Shown here piece after piece: positions 11,212 through 21,122 of a stretch of 64,000 nucleotides of DNA. The position numbers and the translations under genes are program-made. The DNA is taken from positions 817,117 to 881,116 of the forward strand of contig CAYFKJ010000002.1 of the NCBI GenBank assembly GCA_964343605.1, written 5' to 3'. Below the pieces are notes generated by a model. It worked only from the letters and a program-made list of their open reading frames with translations, was not told the origin of the DNA and searched no databases. The stretch is from CAYFKJ01 sp964343605 (GTDB taxonomy: Bacteria > Pseudomonadota > Alphaproteobacteria > UBA2966). Within the stretch, counting starts at the first letter, position 1; each line of letters begins with the position of its first letter.

Positions 11212-12036
11212 ATGAGTTTCAAGGTCAAGTTTTGGGGCGTCCGCGGCAGTATCGCGTGCCCGTCACCGCGGCATATCGCGTTCGGCGGCAACACAAGTTG
11301 CGTGGAAGTCGCGATGGGGGGCCAGCGCATCATTCTTGATGCCGGAACGGGCATCAGAAATCTCGGCCATTGGCTGATGAAGAAGCAGGTGAGCGACGCC
11401 ATATTGCTGCTCTCTCATACCCATTGGGACCACATCAACGGCTTTCCCTTCTTTTCCCCCGCGTTCCGGCCCGACCACGCCTTTCGCATCATGGCCGGCC
11501 ACCTGGCGTCCAAGGGCGGCGTGGAGAACGTATTTGCCAGCCAAATGTCGCAGCCGACTTTTCCCGTGCCCTTGGAAAAAATGGGCGGAAAGCTCATTTT
11601 CGAGGATTTCGCCTGCGGCGACGTTCTCGATTTCGGCGAAGGCATCGAGGTCAAAACCTTCCCGCTCAATCATCCGGACGGCGCCACGGGTTACCGGATC
11701 GAGTATCTCGACAAAGTCATGTGCTACGTGACGGACACCGAGCATGTTCCCGGCAAGCCGGACGAGAATGTCCTGAAACTGATCGAGGGCGCCGATCTGG
11801 TGATCTACGACTCCACCTATACCGATGACGAATTTCCCGACAAGGTGGGCTGGGGACACTCGACCTGGCAGGAGGGCATCCGCCTTTGCAAGGAAGCGGG
11901 CGCCAAGAATCTGGCAATCTTCCACCACGATCCCGATCACGAGGATCTTTTTATGGAGGATCTGGAATCCCAGGCCCGGAAGACCTGGGAAGGCGCCATC
12001 ATAGCTCGCGAGCACATGCGCTTTACGCTCGCCTAA
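11212..12036 (+). CDS. MBL-fold metallo-hydrolase
   Basis: 274 residues. It opens KVKFWGVRGSIACPSP and keeps the metal ligands SHTHWDHINGFPF (HxHxDH, near residue 68), a later Asp/His set around YVTDTEHVPG, and AIFHHDPDHED near the end. This opening and motif order match the PhnP/RNase Z-like group of cytosolic phosphodiesterases and cyclic-nucleotide or lactone hydrolases. The substrate is not evident. The 185 bases upstream contain no other gene. Confidence 0.85.
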   Translation: MSFKVKFWGVRGSIACPSPRHIAFGGNTSCVEVAMGGQRIILDAGTGIRNLGHWLMKKQVSDAILLLSHTHWDHINGFPFFSPAFRPDHAFRIMAGHLASKGGVENVFASQMSQPTFPVPLEKMGGKLIFEDFACGDVLDFGEGIEVKTFPLNHPDGATGYRIEYLDKVMCYVTDTEHVPGKPDENVLKLIEGADLVIYDSTYTDDEFPDKVGWGHSTWQEGIRLCKEAGAKNLAIFHHDPDHEDLFMEDLESQARKTWEGAIIAREHMRFTLA

Positions 12037-12139
12037 GACTTTGATTCCCGGTATCCTTTTTATGTATGTGCGCTGCCCTCCGGCCGCTCGCCGGAACCCG
12101 CAGTTGAGGATCGTGCAGTAAAATTATTGGTTTTTTCTG

Positions 12140-12164
12140 TAATTGTTGGTATACCCAACAATTA
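12140..12164. promoter_or_regulatory. Interrupted palindrome upstream of the large flavoprotein
   Basis: TAATTGTTGG-TATAC-CCAACAATTA is a perfect 10-bp inverted repeat with a 5-base spacer, 48 bases before the ATG of the flavoprotein gene. Its centre contains GGTATACC, the kind of core bound by GntR/FadR-type regulators. No such regulator is adjacent, so the protein that would bind is unknown. Confidence 0.5.
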
Positions 12165-12211
12165 AGAATGTTAGTAATTTTGTTGTACCAAATCACCGGA
12201 GGGCGCTTTTC

Positions 12212-15200
12212 ATGACTGCCGACGCTTCGCTCAATCTTTCGTTCGACCTGACGCTGACCGATCTCTACGAAACAACCGGTTTGGCGAAGGTGGACGCCGC
12301 TTTCATGGACTGGTTGGGGGATGTCGACAAGGATTTGCGAACCCAACTAACCGAAGCGCGGGCGAGTGCGACGGGCGCGGACAGCGGCCCCTACGCCGAA
12401 TTGATGATCGCTCTGGCGCCGCACCTCGAGGACTTTCTGGCCCAATTGTTCGGCATCCAATCCGAGTTGGGGGCCTTGGCCGAGCGTCATCACGATTTGG
12501 CACCCTTGTTCACCTGCAAACGGCTGTTTGTCCAGCGTATTGCCGTCAAAAAGATCAAGGCGGAGGAGGCTGCGACTCTCGACGGCGAGGCCTTGGCCAC
12601 CGCGTTCGGCGAGGCCATCGACGGCGACTTCGACGGGGACGAGCTGGTGTTCGCCCGGGCGGTGACGGCTTGGCAGCAGGCGGCGGAGGAAGATGAAGGC
12701 GCTCACGCGGAGGATCTCGATATCGCGACCCGTTACGCCGCCTGGGCGACTCAAGCGCCCGCCGGTCGCGCCAAACATGGCCATGGGGTGCTGTTCCAGG
12801 TGCCGGGCAAGGTCGATGCCGAACACCTGGTGCCGATCGAGGAGGGCGAGCTTGACGGCTTGGACGGCTCGATCTCCTATCACCGGCTGGATGAAAGTCA
12901 TCTGCGCCGCCGCGAAGGTTTCGCCCTAACCGATCAGGGCTGCGACCTGGTGGGCGCCCTCGATCACGCCAACTACTGCATCTTCTGTCACAACCAGGGC
13001 AAGGATTCGTGTGCCCGCGGCCTGCGTGAAAAAGTCGCCAGGGATGCGCCGGAAGGCACCGTCGGCGCCTTCAAGGCCTCGCCTTTCGGGGTGACGTTGG
13101 CAGGGTGTCCGTTGGACGAGCGAATTTCCGAGATGCATCTGGTGAAGACGCAGGGATACGCCCTGGGCGCGCTGGCGATCATTGCGGTCGACAACCCCCT
13201 GTGCGCCGCCACGGGTCACCGCATCTGCAACGACTGCATGAAGTCCTGCATTTACCAACGCCAGGATCCGGTGAACATTCCCCAGGCGGAGACCCGGACC
13301 CTCAAGGACGTGCTGGATCTGCCCTGGGGTTTCGAAATTTACGGCCTGCTGACGCGCTGGAATCCGCTCAACGTGTTCCGCCCGTTGCCGCTGGCGCCCA
13401 CGGGCAAGCGCATTCTCATTGCCGGCCTCGGTCCGGCCGGCTTCAGTTTGGCCCACAATCTGATGAACGACGGCCATGTGGTGGCCGGCATCGACGGATT
13501 GAAGATCGAACCCCTGCCCGAGGATCTTTCCGGCGTCGCCACGGACGGCAGCAGGGTGCCGTTCCGGCCCATCCACAACGTTGAAGAACTCTACGAGGAA
13601 CTGGGTGAGCGCGTGATGGCGGGCTTCGGCGGGGTGGCCGAGTACGGCATTACCGTTCGCTGGAACAAGAATTTTCTCAAGATCATCCGGCTGCTGCTCG
13701 AACGCCGCCACCAGTTCACCATGATGGGCGGTGTGCGCTTCGGTACCACGTTGACGGTCGACGGCGCTTTCGAGCGCGGCTTTGATCACATCGCGCTGGC
13801 GGTGGGCGCCGGTAAGCCGACGGTGCTCGACATGCCGGGCGGCCTGGCGCGCGGCGTGCGCACGGCCAGCGATTTCCTCATGGCGCTGCAACTGACAGGC
13901 GCGGCGCGGACCGACACGTTGGCCAACATGCAGCTTCGCCTGCCGGTTGTCGTGATCGGCGGCGGTCTGACGGCGATCGATACGGCAACGGAAGCGCTCG
14001 CCTACTATCCGGTCCAAGTCGAGAAATTCCTGCAGCGCTGGGAGACGTTGTCGGCTGAACTGGGTGAGGAGGCCGTGCGCGCCGCCTACTTCATGCCCGA
14101 GGAAGCGGATATCGCGGACGAGTTCCTGACCCACGCCCGCGCCATCCGCGAGGAGCGCAACCGGGCGAAAGCGGCGGGGGAAGAGCCCCGCGTTCTGGAA
14201 TTGTTGAACAGTTGGGGTGGCGTGACGCTCTGCTACCGCAAACGCATGCTTGACGCTCCCAGCTACACCCTCAACCACGAGGAAATCGAGAAAGCGCTGG
14301 AGGAGGGAATTCGCTTCGCCGAGTTGCTTTCGCCGGTGGAAGTCAATGTCGACGATACCGGCCATGCGCAGTCCGTGCGCTTCGCCCGGCAGGTCCGCGA
14401 CGAAGACGGCAAGTTCGGCGCCGACGGCACCGAGGTCACGTTGCCGGCCCGCGCTCTGCTCGTGGCGGCGGGGACGACACCCAACACCGTTCTGGCCCGG
14501 GAGGATGCCGAGAGCGTTCACCTCGACGGCAAATTCTTCCAAGCCATCGACGAAGACGGCAATCCGGTGACGCCGGAACGCGTCAAGAAGCCCAACGAGG
14601 TCCAGATTTTGGCCTCAAAGCGGGACGACGGACGCTACGTCAGTTTCTTCGGCGATCTCCATCCCAGCTACGCCGGCAACGTCGTCAGCGCCATGGCCAG
14701 CGGCAAGCAGGGCTTTCCCGTTGTGTCGAAGATTCTCGACCGCATCTCGCCGTTTTCGGATCTGGACGACAAGGCCTTCCTCGACGCCTTTAATGACGAC
14801 ATGCGGGCGCACGTGCACGAGGTTATCCGCCTGACGCCGACCATCGTCGAGGTCGTCGTCCGTGCCCCGGCGGCAGCCCGCAATTTCCATCCCGGTCAGT
14901 TCTACCGACTGCAGAATTTCGAAACCATCGCCAAGACCTATGACAACACCACCCTGGCCATGGAGGGCATTGCCCTTACCGGGGCGTGGGTCGACAAAGA
15001 AGAGGGGCTGATCAGCCTTATCGTCCTGGAGATGGGTGGATCGTCCGATCTTTGCGCCTATCTTGAGCCCGGTGAGCCCGTCATCGTGATGGGACCGACG
15101 GGCATGCCGACCGAGACGCCGGGCGATGAGACGGTGCTCCTTGCCGGCGGCGGACTGGGCAACGCCGTGCTGTTCTCGATCGGTCAGGCCTTCCGGGCGG

Positions 15201-15787
15201 CGGGCTCCAAAGTTCTTTATTTTGCCGGCTACAAGGCGGTGATCGACCGCTACAAGGTAGAAGAAATCGAAGCGGCAGCGGACGTCATCGTCTGGTGCTG
15301 CGACGAAGCGCCGGGCTTCGAGCCCAACCGGCCGCAGGACCGCACCTTCGTCGGCAACATCGTCCAATGCATGCAGGCCTACGCCAGCGGTGAATTGGGC
15401 GAACAGGTCATCAAGATGTCGGACGTCGACCGCGTCGTCGCCATCGGCTCCGACCGCATGATGGCGGCCGTCGGGCAGTCGCGGCACGAGGTTCTCAAAC
15501 CCTTCCTCAAGGCCGAGCACAGGGCAGTGGGCAGCATCAACTCGCCTATGCAATGCATGATGAAGGAGATCTGCGCCCAGTGCCTGCAGCCCCATACGGA
15601 CCCCGTGACGGGTGAGCGCAGCGTCGTGTTTTCCTGCTTCAATCAGGATCAGGATCTCGACATGGTCGATTTCGCCGGGCTCAACAGCCGCCTGAGACAA
15701 AACGCGGTACAGGAAAAGCTGACGGCCTTGTGGATCGACCGTTGCCTGGCAGGCCTTGAATCGCGGCCCCTGAGACGGAGTGCGTAA
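12212..15787 (+). CDS. Very large FAD/NAD(P) oxidoreductase, NfnB/GltD-like half fused to NfnA/PyrK-like half
   Basis: 1191 residues from ATG 12212 with GGAGGG upstream. Residues 1-240 match nothing I recognise. Residues about 250-370 are cysteine-rich (CIFCHNQGKDSC; later HRICNDCMKSCIYQ) as in GltD-type Fe-S domains. Residues about 395-860 hold two Rossmann motifs: GLGPAGFSLAHNL near 404 for FAD, and VIGGGLTAIDTATEAL near 580 for NAD(P). Residues about 865-1100 form an FNR/DHOD-electron-transfer domain (NFHPGQFYRLQNF; LLAGGGLGNAVLF). A PyrK-like [2Fe-2S] site, C-x5-C-x2-C-x17-C, follows near 1113. In Nfn transhydrogenases the two halves are separate chains that bifurcate electrons between NADPH, NADH and ferredoxin. 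A similar role here is inference; a glutamate-synthase-like or sulfur-linked function (compare DsrL) is also possible. Confidence 0.75.
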   Translation: MTADASLNLSFDLTLTDLYETTGLAKVDAAFMDWLGDVDKDLRTQLTEARASATGADSGPYAELMIALAPHLEDFLAQLFGIQSELGALAERHHDLAPLFTCKRLFVQRIAVKKIKAEEAATLDGEALATAFGEAIDGDFDGDELVFARAVTAWQQAAEEDEGAHAEDLDIATRYAAWATQAPAGRAKHGHGVLFQVPGKVDAEHLVPIEEGELDGLDGSISYHRLDESHLRRREGFALTDQGCDLVGALDHANYCIFCHNQGKDSCARGLREKVARDAPEGTVGAFKASPFGVTLAGCPLDERISEMHLVKTQGYALGALAIIAVDNPLCAATGHRICNDCMKSCIYQRQDPVNIPQAETRTLKDVLDLPWGFEIYGLLTRWNPLNVFRPLPLAPTGKRILIAGLGPAGFSLAHNLMNDGHVVAGIDGLKIEPLPEDLSGVATDGSRVPFRPIHNVEELYEELGERVMAGFGGVAEYGITVRWNKNFLKIIRLLLERRHQFTMMGGVRFGTTLTVDGAFERGFDHIALAVGAGKPTVLDMPGGLARGVRTASDFLMALQLTGAARTDTLANMQLRLPVVVIGGGLTAIDTATEALAYYPVQVEKFLQRWETLSAELGEEAVRAAYFMPEEADIADEFLTHARAIREERNRAKAAGEEPRVLELLNSWGGVTLCYRKRMLDAPSYTLNHEEIEKALEEGIRFAELLSPVEVNVDDTGHAQSVRFARQVRDEDGKFGADGTEVTLPARALLVAAGTTPNTVLAREDAESVHLDGKFFQAIDEDGNPVTPERVKKPNEVQILASKRDDGRYVSFFGDLHPSYAGNVVSAMASGKQGFPVVSKILDRISPFSDLDDKAFLDAFNDDMRAHVHEVIRLTPTIVEVVVRAPAAARNFHPGQFYRLQNFETIAKTYDNTTLAMEGIALTGAWVDKEEGLISLIVLEMGGSSDLCAYLEPGEPVIVMGPTGMPTETPGDETVLLAGGGLGNAVLFSIGQAFRAAGSKVLYFAGYKAVIDRYKVEEIEAAADVIVWCCDEAPGFEPNRPQDRTFVGNIVQCMQAYASGELGEQVIKMSDVDRVVAIGSDRMMAAVGQSRHEVLKPFLKAEHRAVGSINSPMQCMMKEICAQCLQPHTDPVTGERSVVFSCFNQDQDLDMVDFAGLNSRLRQNAVQEKLTALWIDRCLAGLESRPLRRSA

Positions 15788-15805
15788 ACCGGCTCTACCC
15801 CCTAT

Positions 15806-15921
15806 GTCATTCCCGCGAAAGCGGGAATCCATGCCATAGATTAGCAGTTTGGCACGACGTTGTGAGATTCGATCGCTCAGGCGTGGATTCCGGACAATCG
15901 CTTCGCGCTTTCCGGAATGAC
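15806..15921. repeat. Dispersed MITE/REP-like element with inverted ends
   Basis: 116 bases begin GTCATTCCCGCGAAAGCGGG and end in the imperfect inverse (...GCTTTCCGGAATGAC). The first part is itself a hairpin (TTCCCGC-GAAA-GCGGGAA). Sequences of this form are widespread non-coding repeats in Proteobacteria. It sits between convergent genes and may also terminate transcription. Confidence 0.65.
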
Positions 15922-15937
15922 AGGTCTCCGGGCGTTC

Positions 15938-16321
15938 CTACCCCGGCGGGTCCAGCCATTTTTCGTCTTGGACCGGATTGTCGGCTGCCGAGCGGAAATC
16001 ATTCATGGCCGCCTCGAAGGCTTCGCGGATTTGCGGCGTCACCTCGCAGTCGCCGCCCAGGAGCGGTTCTAGGACGTCGAGTACGGCTCTGGCGGCGGCG
16101 CTTAGTTCGTTGAAACCGAAGGTGCCGCTGCTGCCCGCCAGGTTGTGGATGGTGCGGTAATGGGCGTCGATGTCCGGTGCGTCCCATATGGGCGCGATCA
16201 GGGGGTGGCAGGTTTGTTCGATCGCCGACATGCGATCGGGCAGGACGCCGAGGAATTCGTCAGATAACGCTTTCAGCTTGTCTCTTGCGGCGCCGCTTCC
16301 GGACGGGCCGTCATCCGCCAT
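15938..16321 (-). CDS. Histidine phosphotransfer (Hpt) domain protein
   Basis: 127 residues. The Hpt signature IHNLAGSSGTFGFNELS lies near residue 57, with the phosphoacceptor histidine in HNLAGSS. It is a cytosolic phosphorelay intermediate. Its start lies 11 bases inside the 3' end of the response-regulator gene upstream, so the two are translationally coupled. Together with the hybrid kinase they could form a full His-Asp-His-Asp relay. Confidence 0.88.
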   Translation of the reverse strand: MADDGPSGSGAARDKLKALSDEFLGVLPDRMSAIEQTCHPLIAPIWDAPDIDAHYRTIHNLAGSSGTFGFNELSAAARAVLDVLEPLLGGDCEVTPQIREAFEAAMNDFRSAADNPVQDEKWLDPPG

Positions 16322-16706
16322 GATGTTCTTTCCACATTTCCACGATGGTTGAGGAAAGCGTCATGGGATCGAAAGGTTTCGGGATGACGTTGATGGCGCC
16401 CATGTCCTTGTATTGCACGACCTCGTTGGGCTGAACCTTCGCGGTCATGAAGATCACCGGTGTGTCTGACAGCGGCTCCAATTCCCTCAGCGCCTGGAAC
16501 GTCGTCGGCCCGTCCATGCCGGGCATCATCACGTCGAGCAATATCAGGTCCGGCGCATACTCGACCGCGACGCCGACGGCTTCCTCGCCGGAACTGCATA
16601 TCTTGACGGTAAAACCGCCCGCCAACTCGAGCGCGATGCGTGCAACCTCCTGGATATCGGGTTCGTCCTCGACATAGAGGATGCGCTCAAGTTTTTGGGC
16701 AGGCAT
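16311..16706 (-). CDS. Single-domain response regulator
   Basis: 131 residues, a receiver domain only. The acidic pair is in ILYVEDEPDIQE, the phosphoacceptor Asp in LLDVMMPGMDGP, the Thr in VIFMTAKV and the Lys in NVIPKPFDPMTL. There is no output domain, so it probably passes phosphate or binds a partner, most simply the Hpt encoded next. It starts 25 bases after the hybrid-kinase stop. Confidence 0.92.
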   Translation of the reverse strand: MPAQKLERILYVEDEPDIQEVARIALELAGGFTVKICSSGEEAVGVAVEYAPDLILLDVMMPGMDGPTTFQALRELEPLSDTPVIFMTAKVQPNEVVQYKDMGAINVIPKPFDPMTLSSTIVEMWKEHHGG

Positions 16707-16731
16707 TTCCGTTGCTGGTCCTTGTTCGTTC

Positions 16732-19536
16732 TTATTCCACCGGGGCGTATCGCTTCAGCAGGCTTTTTATCGATTCGACCAGTTGACTGTTACTCGTGCG
16801 CGACTTCACCAAGGCCGTTGAGATCATTTCCGCCGTGTCACTCGCTATTTCGTGGGCGGAGAATACCATAATCGGTGCAGCCGGGCTATGACTCCCAATC
16901 ATGGGAAGTAGGTCAAGTCCGCTACCATCAGGTAGACCGATATCGAGGATTATCAAATCGAAGGCGCGTTCGCGAAGTTCAAGCATGGCCTGTTCGTACG
17001 TGGTCACCGGCGTTACATCCGCTATTTCCGCGAGCATTTCCTCGACGACGACGACAAGGTCTCCGTCGTCTTCGATATGCAGAATCTTGGGTCGTTCTTT
17101 CCGGCGGTCGATGCCGGCGCTTCGGACCGCTTCCATTAAACGTTTTTCGTCGATCGGTTTGCGGATCCAATCGACGACGGAAAATGCCTCACCGGTGAGT
17201 TCGCTGTGTTTCGGCTCAGCGGATGCCGACACGACGATGATGGGCAGCCGTGCGGTGGCTTCGTCGGCTTTCAGGCTTTCAATGAGGGAAACACCGCTCT
17301 CGCCAGGCAGTCCGATATCCAGGGTCATTGCGTGGTAATCGTTCCCGGCAATGAGGCTGCGGGCATCTTCCGCGCTGCCGGCAAGATCGACGGCATAGCC
17401 TTCCTTCTCCAACATCATCTGCAAAAGGACGGCCGTATCACGATCGTCTTCGCAGACCAGCAGGCGAAGACTGCTGGACTTGACTTCGGTTGGGGCTTCG
17501 GGGAGCGGCGTCAGCAGGATGGGGAACTCGATAGAGAAGGTCGTTCCCTTGTCCAGTTCCGTTACGAAGTCGATTGTGCCGTCCATGTTGTCGAGGATGG
17601 CTTTAACGATACTCAGCCCCAGACCGGTGCCGCCAAAGCGCCGGGAATCCGATGAATCCGCCTGGGCGAATTTCTGGTACATGCGCTCGCGGAATTCGTC
17701 CGGAATGCCGCGTCCCGTGTCGGCGACCTCGAACCTTATGACGTCGCCTCTTTGACCGACCCGGACCTCAACCGTCATGCCCGCGGTGGAAAATTTGCAG
17801 GCGTTGGAAATCAGATTGGCAAATACCTGCGCCATGCGATCCCGGTCGGCGGCGATCCTGGCGTTTCCGGCATCGCCTACCAGCAGAAGATTGACGCCAT
17901 GCTGCTCGGCAAAGGCCTGATTGCTGTCCAAGGCGGTTTTAACAAGGGGCATGACTTCCAGGGAGACGTTGCGGAAAACCATTTGCCCCGATTCAATTTT
18001 TTCTATGTCGAGAATGTCGTTGATCAGGCGAACGAGTCGTTCGCTGTTGTTCGAGGCGATTTCGATAAGTCTCTTGGCTTGGCCGGAAATGTCGCCGGCA
18101 ATGCCGCCGGCCAGCAGCCCCAGCGATCCATTGATCGAGGTCAAGGGCGTTCTCAACTCGTGACTAACGGTCGAAATGAATTCGCTTTTCATGCGGTCGA
18201 TCACCTTTTGCTCGGTGATGTCGTGCACGATGCCGATCAGTTTTTCGGGGTTGCCTTCTTCGTCCAATACCAGCTCGCCGATTTCCAAAACATCGCGCTG
18301 CCGGCCGTCGGGCAGAACGACCTGGTGTTCGAATCTGTAACTGTCGCCGCTCGAAATGGTTTGTGCTACGGCGTCGGCCATACCTTGACGTTGGGCCGTT
18401 GGGATGGAATCGAGGAAGGCCTGGTAATCGGGATCGCCGCCGTCGGGAGACTGTCCCATGATGCGGAATACCTCGTCCGACCAAACCAACTGATTCGTTT
18501 TGAGATGCCGCGACCAACTTCCGATGTGGGCGATTGCCTGGGCCTGATTGAGGCTTTCCTCGCTACGGCTGAGCGCCTCGATCGCCTCCCGCCTCTGCAT
18601 GTCGTTGCGCCATGCGGTGATGATATTGGCGGCCGTCGACAGGACGGGCTCCAAAAGCAGAAGCTGGGATACTTCGTAGCCCGCCCGCCGGTTCGCGAAT
18701 CCCATCATGCCGACCATTTCGGCGCCCTTGTAGAATGGAGCACACAGCAATGATTGAACGGGTCGGTGATTTTCCGGCAGGCCGATGGAGCGGCCATCTG
18801 CTTTGCAATCGTCAATTATGATCGGTTCGCCGTCCCTGATGCAGGCGTCGAGGATGCTGCCGGCTTCTCGCAGTTCTCGACTGCGCAACGTCTGATCGGC
18901 CCCACCGAACGCTTCGCGTGGATCAGTCATGACGTCGCTCGCCGCCAAAAGTCGGAGATAGGGCGCCTCTGTCTTATCGTCGCGGACCTCACCGATGAAC
19001 CCGAATTCACTGGAGGTAAGACTGATGGCGGCTGCCAGGACTTCATCGAACACATCGCCCGGTTCGGCGCCGATATTGGCGATGAACCTGGCCTGCATAC
19101 GGCTCAGTGTGCCCAGGAGGGCGTTGCTGTCTTCCAGCGCCAGACGGGAGCGCCGTTGATCGGAAATGTCCTTGAGGACACCGATAAAAAACCGCTGTTC
19201 GCCGACCTGAGCTTCGCTGACGCCGAGTTCGACCGGGATGACCGTGCCGTCCTTCTGCCGCGCTTCAACCTCGCGTCCTTCCCCGCCGATGATCTTGGCC
19301 TCGCCGGTTTTGATGTAGGCGCTGAGGTAACCGTCGTGTTCGTCGCGGTAGGGCGGGGGCATCAGCATGGTGACGTTGTTGCCGACCACGTCACTTGCCC
19401 TGAAACCAAGCATTTTTTCGGCCGCCGGATTGAAATCGATGACCGTTCCGCGTTCGTCGATTGTCACGATCGCCTCGACGACCGTATCCAATACCGCCTG
19501 ACCTCGGATACCGCTATCGGACAAGTCCGGTTTCAA
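16732..19536 (-). CDS. Hybrid sensor histidine kinase PAS-GAF-PAS-HisKA-HATPase-REC-REC
   Basis: 934 residues with no clear membrane segment. PAS 1 (about 10-130) contains NPAAEKMLGF and GVLKDISDQRR. A GAF domain follows (about 145-310, AFGGADQTLRSRELREAGSI to LLCAPFYKGAEMVGMMGFAN), then PAS 2 (325-445). HisKA has SHELRTPLTS with the acceptor at about H459. HATPase has NLISNACKFS, DTGRGIP and GTGLGLSI. Two receivers close the protein, with Asp in LDIGLPGESG and LDIGLPDGSG. It is the first gene of a kinase/response regulator/Hpt unit. The signal is unknown; the cytosolic PAS/GAF set suggests redox, gas or small-molecule sensing. Confidence 0.92.
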   Translation of the reverse strand: MKPDLSDSGIRGQAVLDTVVEAIVTIDERGTVIDFNPAAEKMLGFRASDVVGNNVTMLMPPPYRDEHDGYLSAYIKTGEAKIIGGEGREVEARQKDGTVIPVELGVSEAQVGEQRFFIGVLKDISDQRRSRLALEDSNALLGTLSRMQARFIANIGAEPGDVFDEVLAAAISLTSSEFGFIGEVRDDKTEAPYLRLLAASDVMTDPREAFGGADQTLRSRELREAGSILDACIRDGEPIIIDDCKADGRSIGLPENHRPVQSLLCAPFYKGAEMVGMMGFANRRAGYEVSQLLLLEPVLSTAANIITAWRNDMQRREAIEALSRSEESLNQAQAIAHIGSWSRHLKTNQLVWSDEVFRIMGQSPDGGDPDYQAFLDSIPTAQRQGMADAVAQTISSGDSYRFEHQVVLPDGRQRDVLEIGELVLDEEGNPEKLIGIVHDITEQKVIDRMKSEFISTVSHELRTPLTSINGSLGLLAGGIAGDISGQAKRLIEIASNNSERLVRLINDILDIEKIESGQMVFRNVSLEVMPLVKTALDSNQAFAEQHGVNLLLVGDAGNARIAADRDRMAQVFANLISNACKFSTAGMTVEVRVGQRGDVIRFEVADTGRGIPDEFRERMYQKFAQADSSDSRRFGGTGLGLSIVKAILDNMDGTIDFVTELDKGTTFSIEFPILLTPLPEAPTEVKSSSLRLLVCEDDRDTAVLLQMMLEKEGYAVDLAGSAEDARSLIAGNDYHAMTLDIGLPGESGVSLIESLKADEATARLPIIVVSASAEPKHSELTGEAFSVVDWIRKPIDEKRLMEAVRSAGIDRRKERPKILHIEDDGDLVVVVEEMLAEIADVTPVTTYEQAMLELRERAFDLIILDIGLPDGSGLDLLPMIGSHSPAAPIMVFSAHEIASDTAEMISTALVKSRTSNSQLVESIKSLLKRYAPVE

Positions 19537-19665
19537 GGGATGGTTCCCTGGTCGGCCGCGTTCCGGATATCCAGCAATATCAGGGATTTAGTAAAAATGG
19601 ACGTCATGTTTCCTGCCATCAGGCAAGAAACATTAGCGGCTCGCCGAATTCTGTCAAACGGCTAA

Positions 19666-20367
<702 letters not shown>

Positions 20368-20368
20368 G

Positions 20369-21121
20369 TTATGCGGCCTCGTCGCCGAGGTAAGCCTTGC
20401 GGACTTCCTCGTTGCCCCTGATTTCATCCGGCGTGCCGGTGGCGATGGCGCGGCCATATACCAAAACGGTGATTCGGTCGGCCAGGGCGAATACGGCGTC
20501 CATGTCGTGTTCGATCAGCAGCATGGACTTCTCGCCCTTCAACGCCGTCAGGATTTCGACCATGCGTGCGGATTCTTCCGGCCCCATTCCGGCCATGGGT
20601 TCGTCCAGCAACAGAAGGGAGGGATTGGCCGCCAGGGCCATGGCGATTTCAAGCTGCCGGTGCTCGCCGTGCGAGACGTTGCGGGAGACCACCTTTGCCT
20701 TATCTTCCAATCCCACTTTGCGCAACGCATCCATTGCGGGCTCCACCAGTTCCGCCGCTTCATGTGCCGGCTGCCAAAAGCGGTAGGAGTGACCCGCGTG
20801 GGCCTGGACCGACAACGCCACATTGTCGATGATCGAAAGTTCATGGACGATGCTGGTGATCTGGAACGAGCGCGCCAGTCCCATAAGCGCGCGGGAGTAG
20901 GCGGGCAGGTTGGATATATCCCGGCCCTGGAATTCCACGCGGCCGCCGTCGGGCGCGAGATCTCCGGCCAGTTGCGAGATCAAGGTCGTCTTGCCGGCGC
21001 CATTGGGGCCAATGACGGCATGAATTTCGCCCTCGATCACATCCAGACTGACGTGATCCGTGGCCGCCACGCCGCCGAACGACTTGTATAGATCCGTGAC
21101 TTTCAGAATGATTTCAGCCAT
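20369..21121 (-). CDS. livG: Branched-chain-type ABC importer ATP-binding protein LivG
   Basis: 250 residues from the ATG at 21121 (MAEIILKVTDLYKSFGG), one base after the livM stop. Walker A is GPNGAGKTTLISQL, the signature VSHGEHRQLEIAMAL has His in place of the usual Gly, and Walker B is LLLLDEPMAGMGPEE. The LivG-type C-terminal extension is present. It pairs with LivF. Confidence 0.92.
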   Translation of the reverse strand: MAEIILKVTDLYKSFGGVAATDHVSLDVIEGEIHAVIGPNGAGKTTLISQLAGDLAPDGGRVEFQGRDISNLPAYSRALMGLARSFQITSIVHELSIIDNVALSVQAHAGHSYRFWQPAHEAAELVEPAMDALRKVGLEDKAKVVSRNVSHGEHRQLEIAMALAANPSLLLLDEPMAGMGPEESARMVEILTALKGEKSMLLIEHDMDAVFALADRITVLVYGRAIATGTPDEIRGNEEVRKAYLGDEAA

Positions 21122-21122
21122 T

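Noticed and set aside
12926..14542. Long open frame (538 codons) antisense to the large flavoprotein
   Set aside because: It is a mirror of a GC-rich gene: low-complexity His/Arg/Gly content and no family motif. The forward gene is unmistakable.
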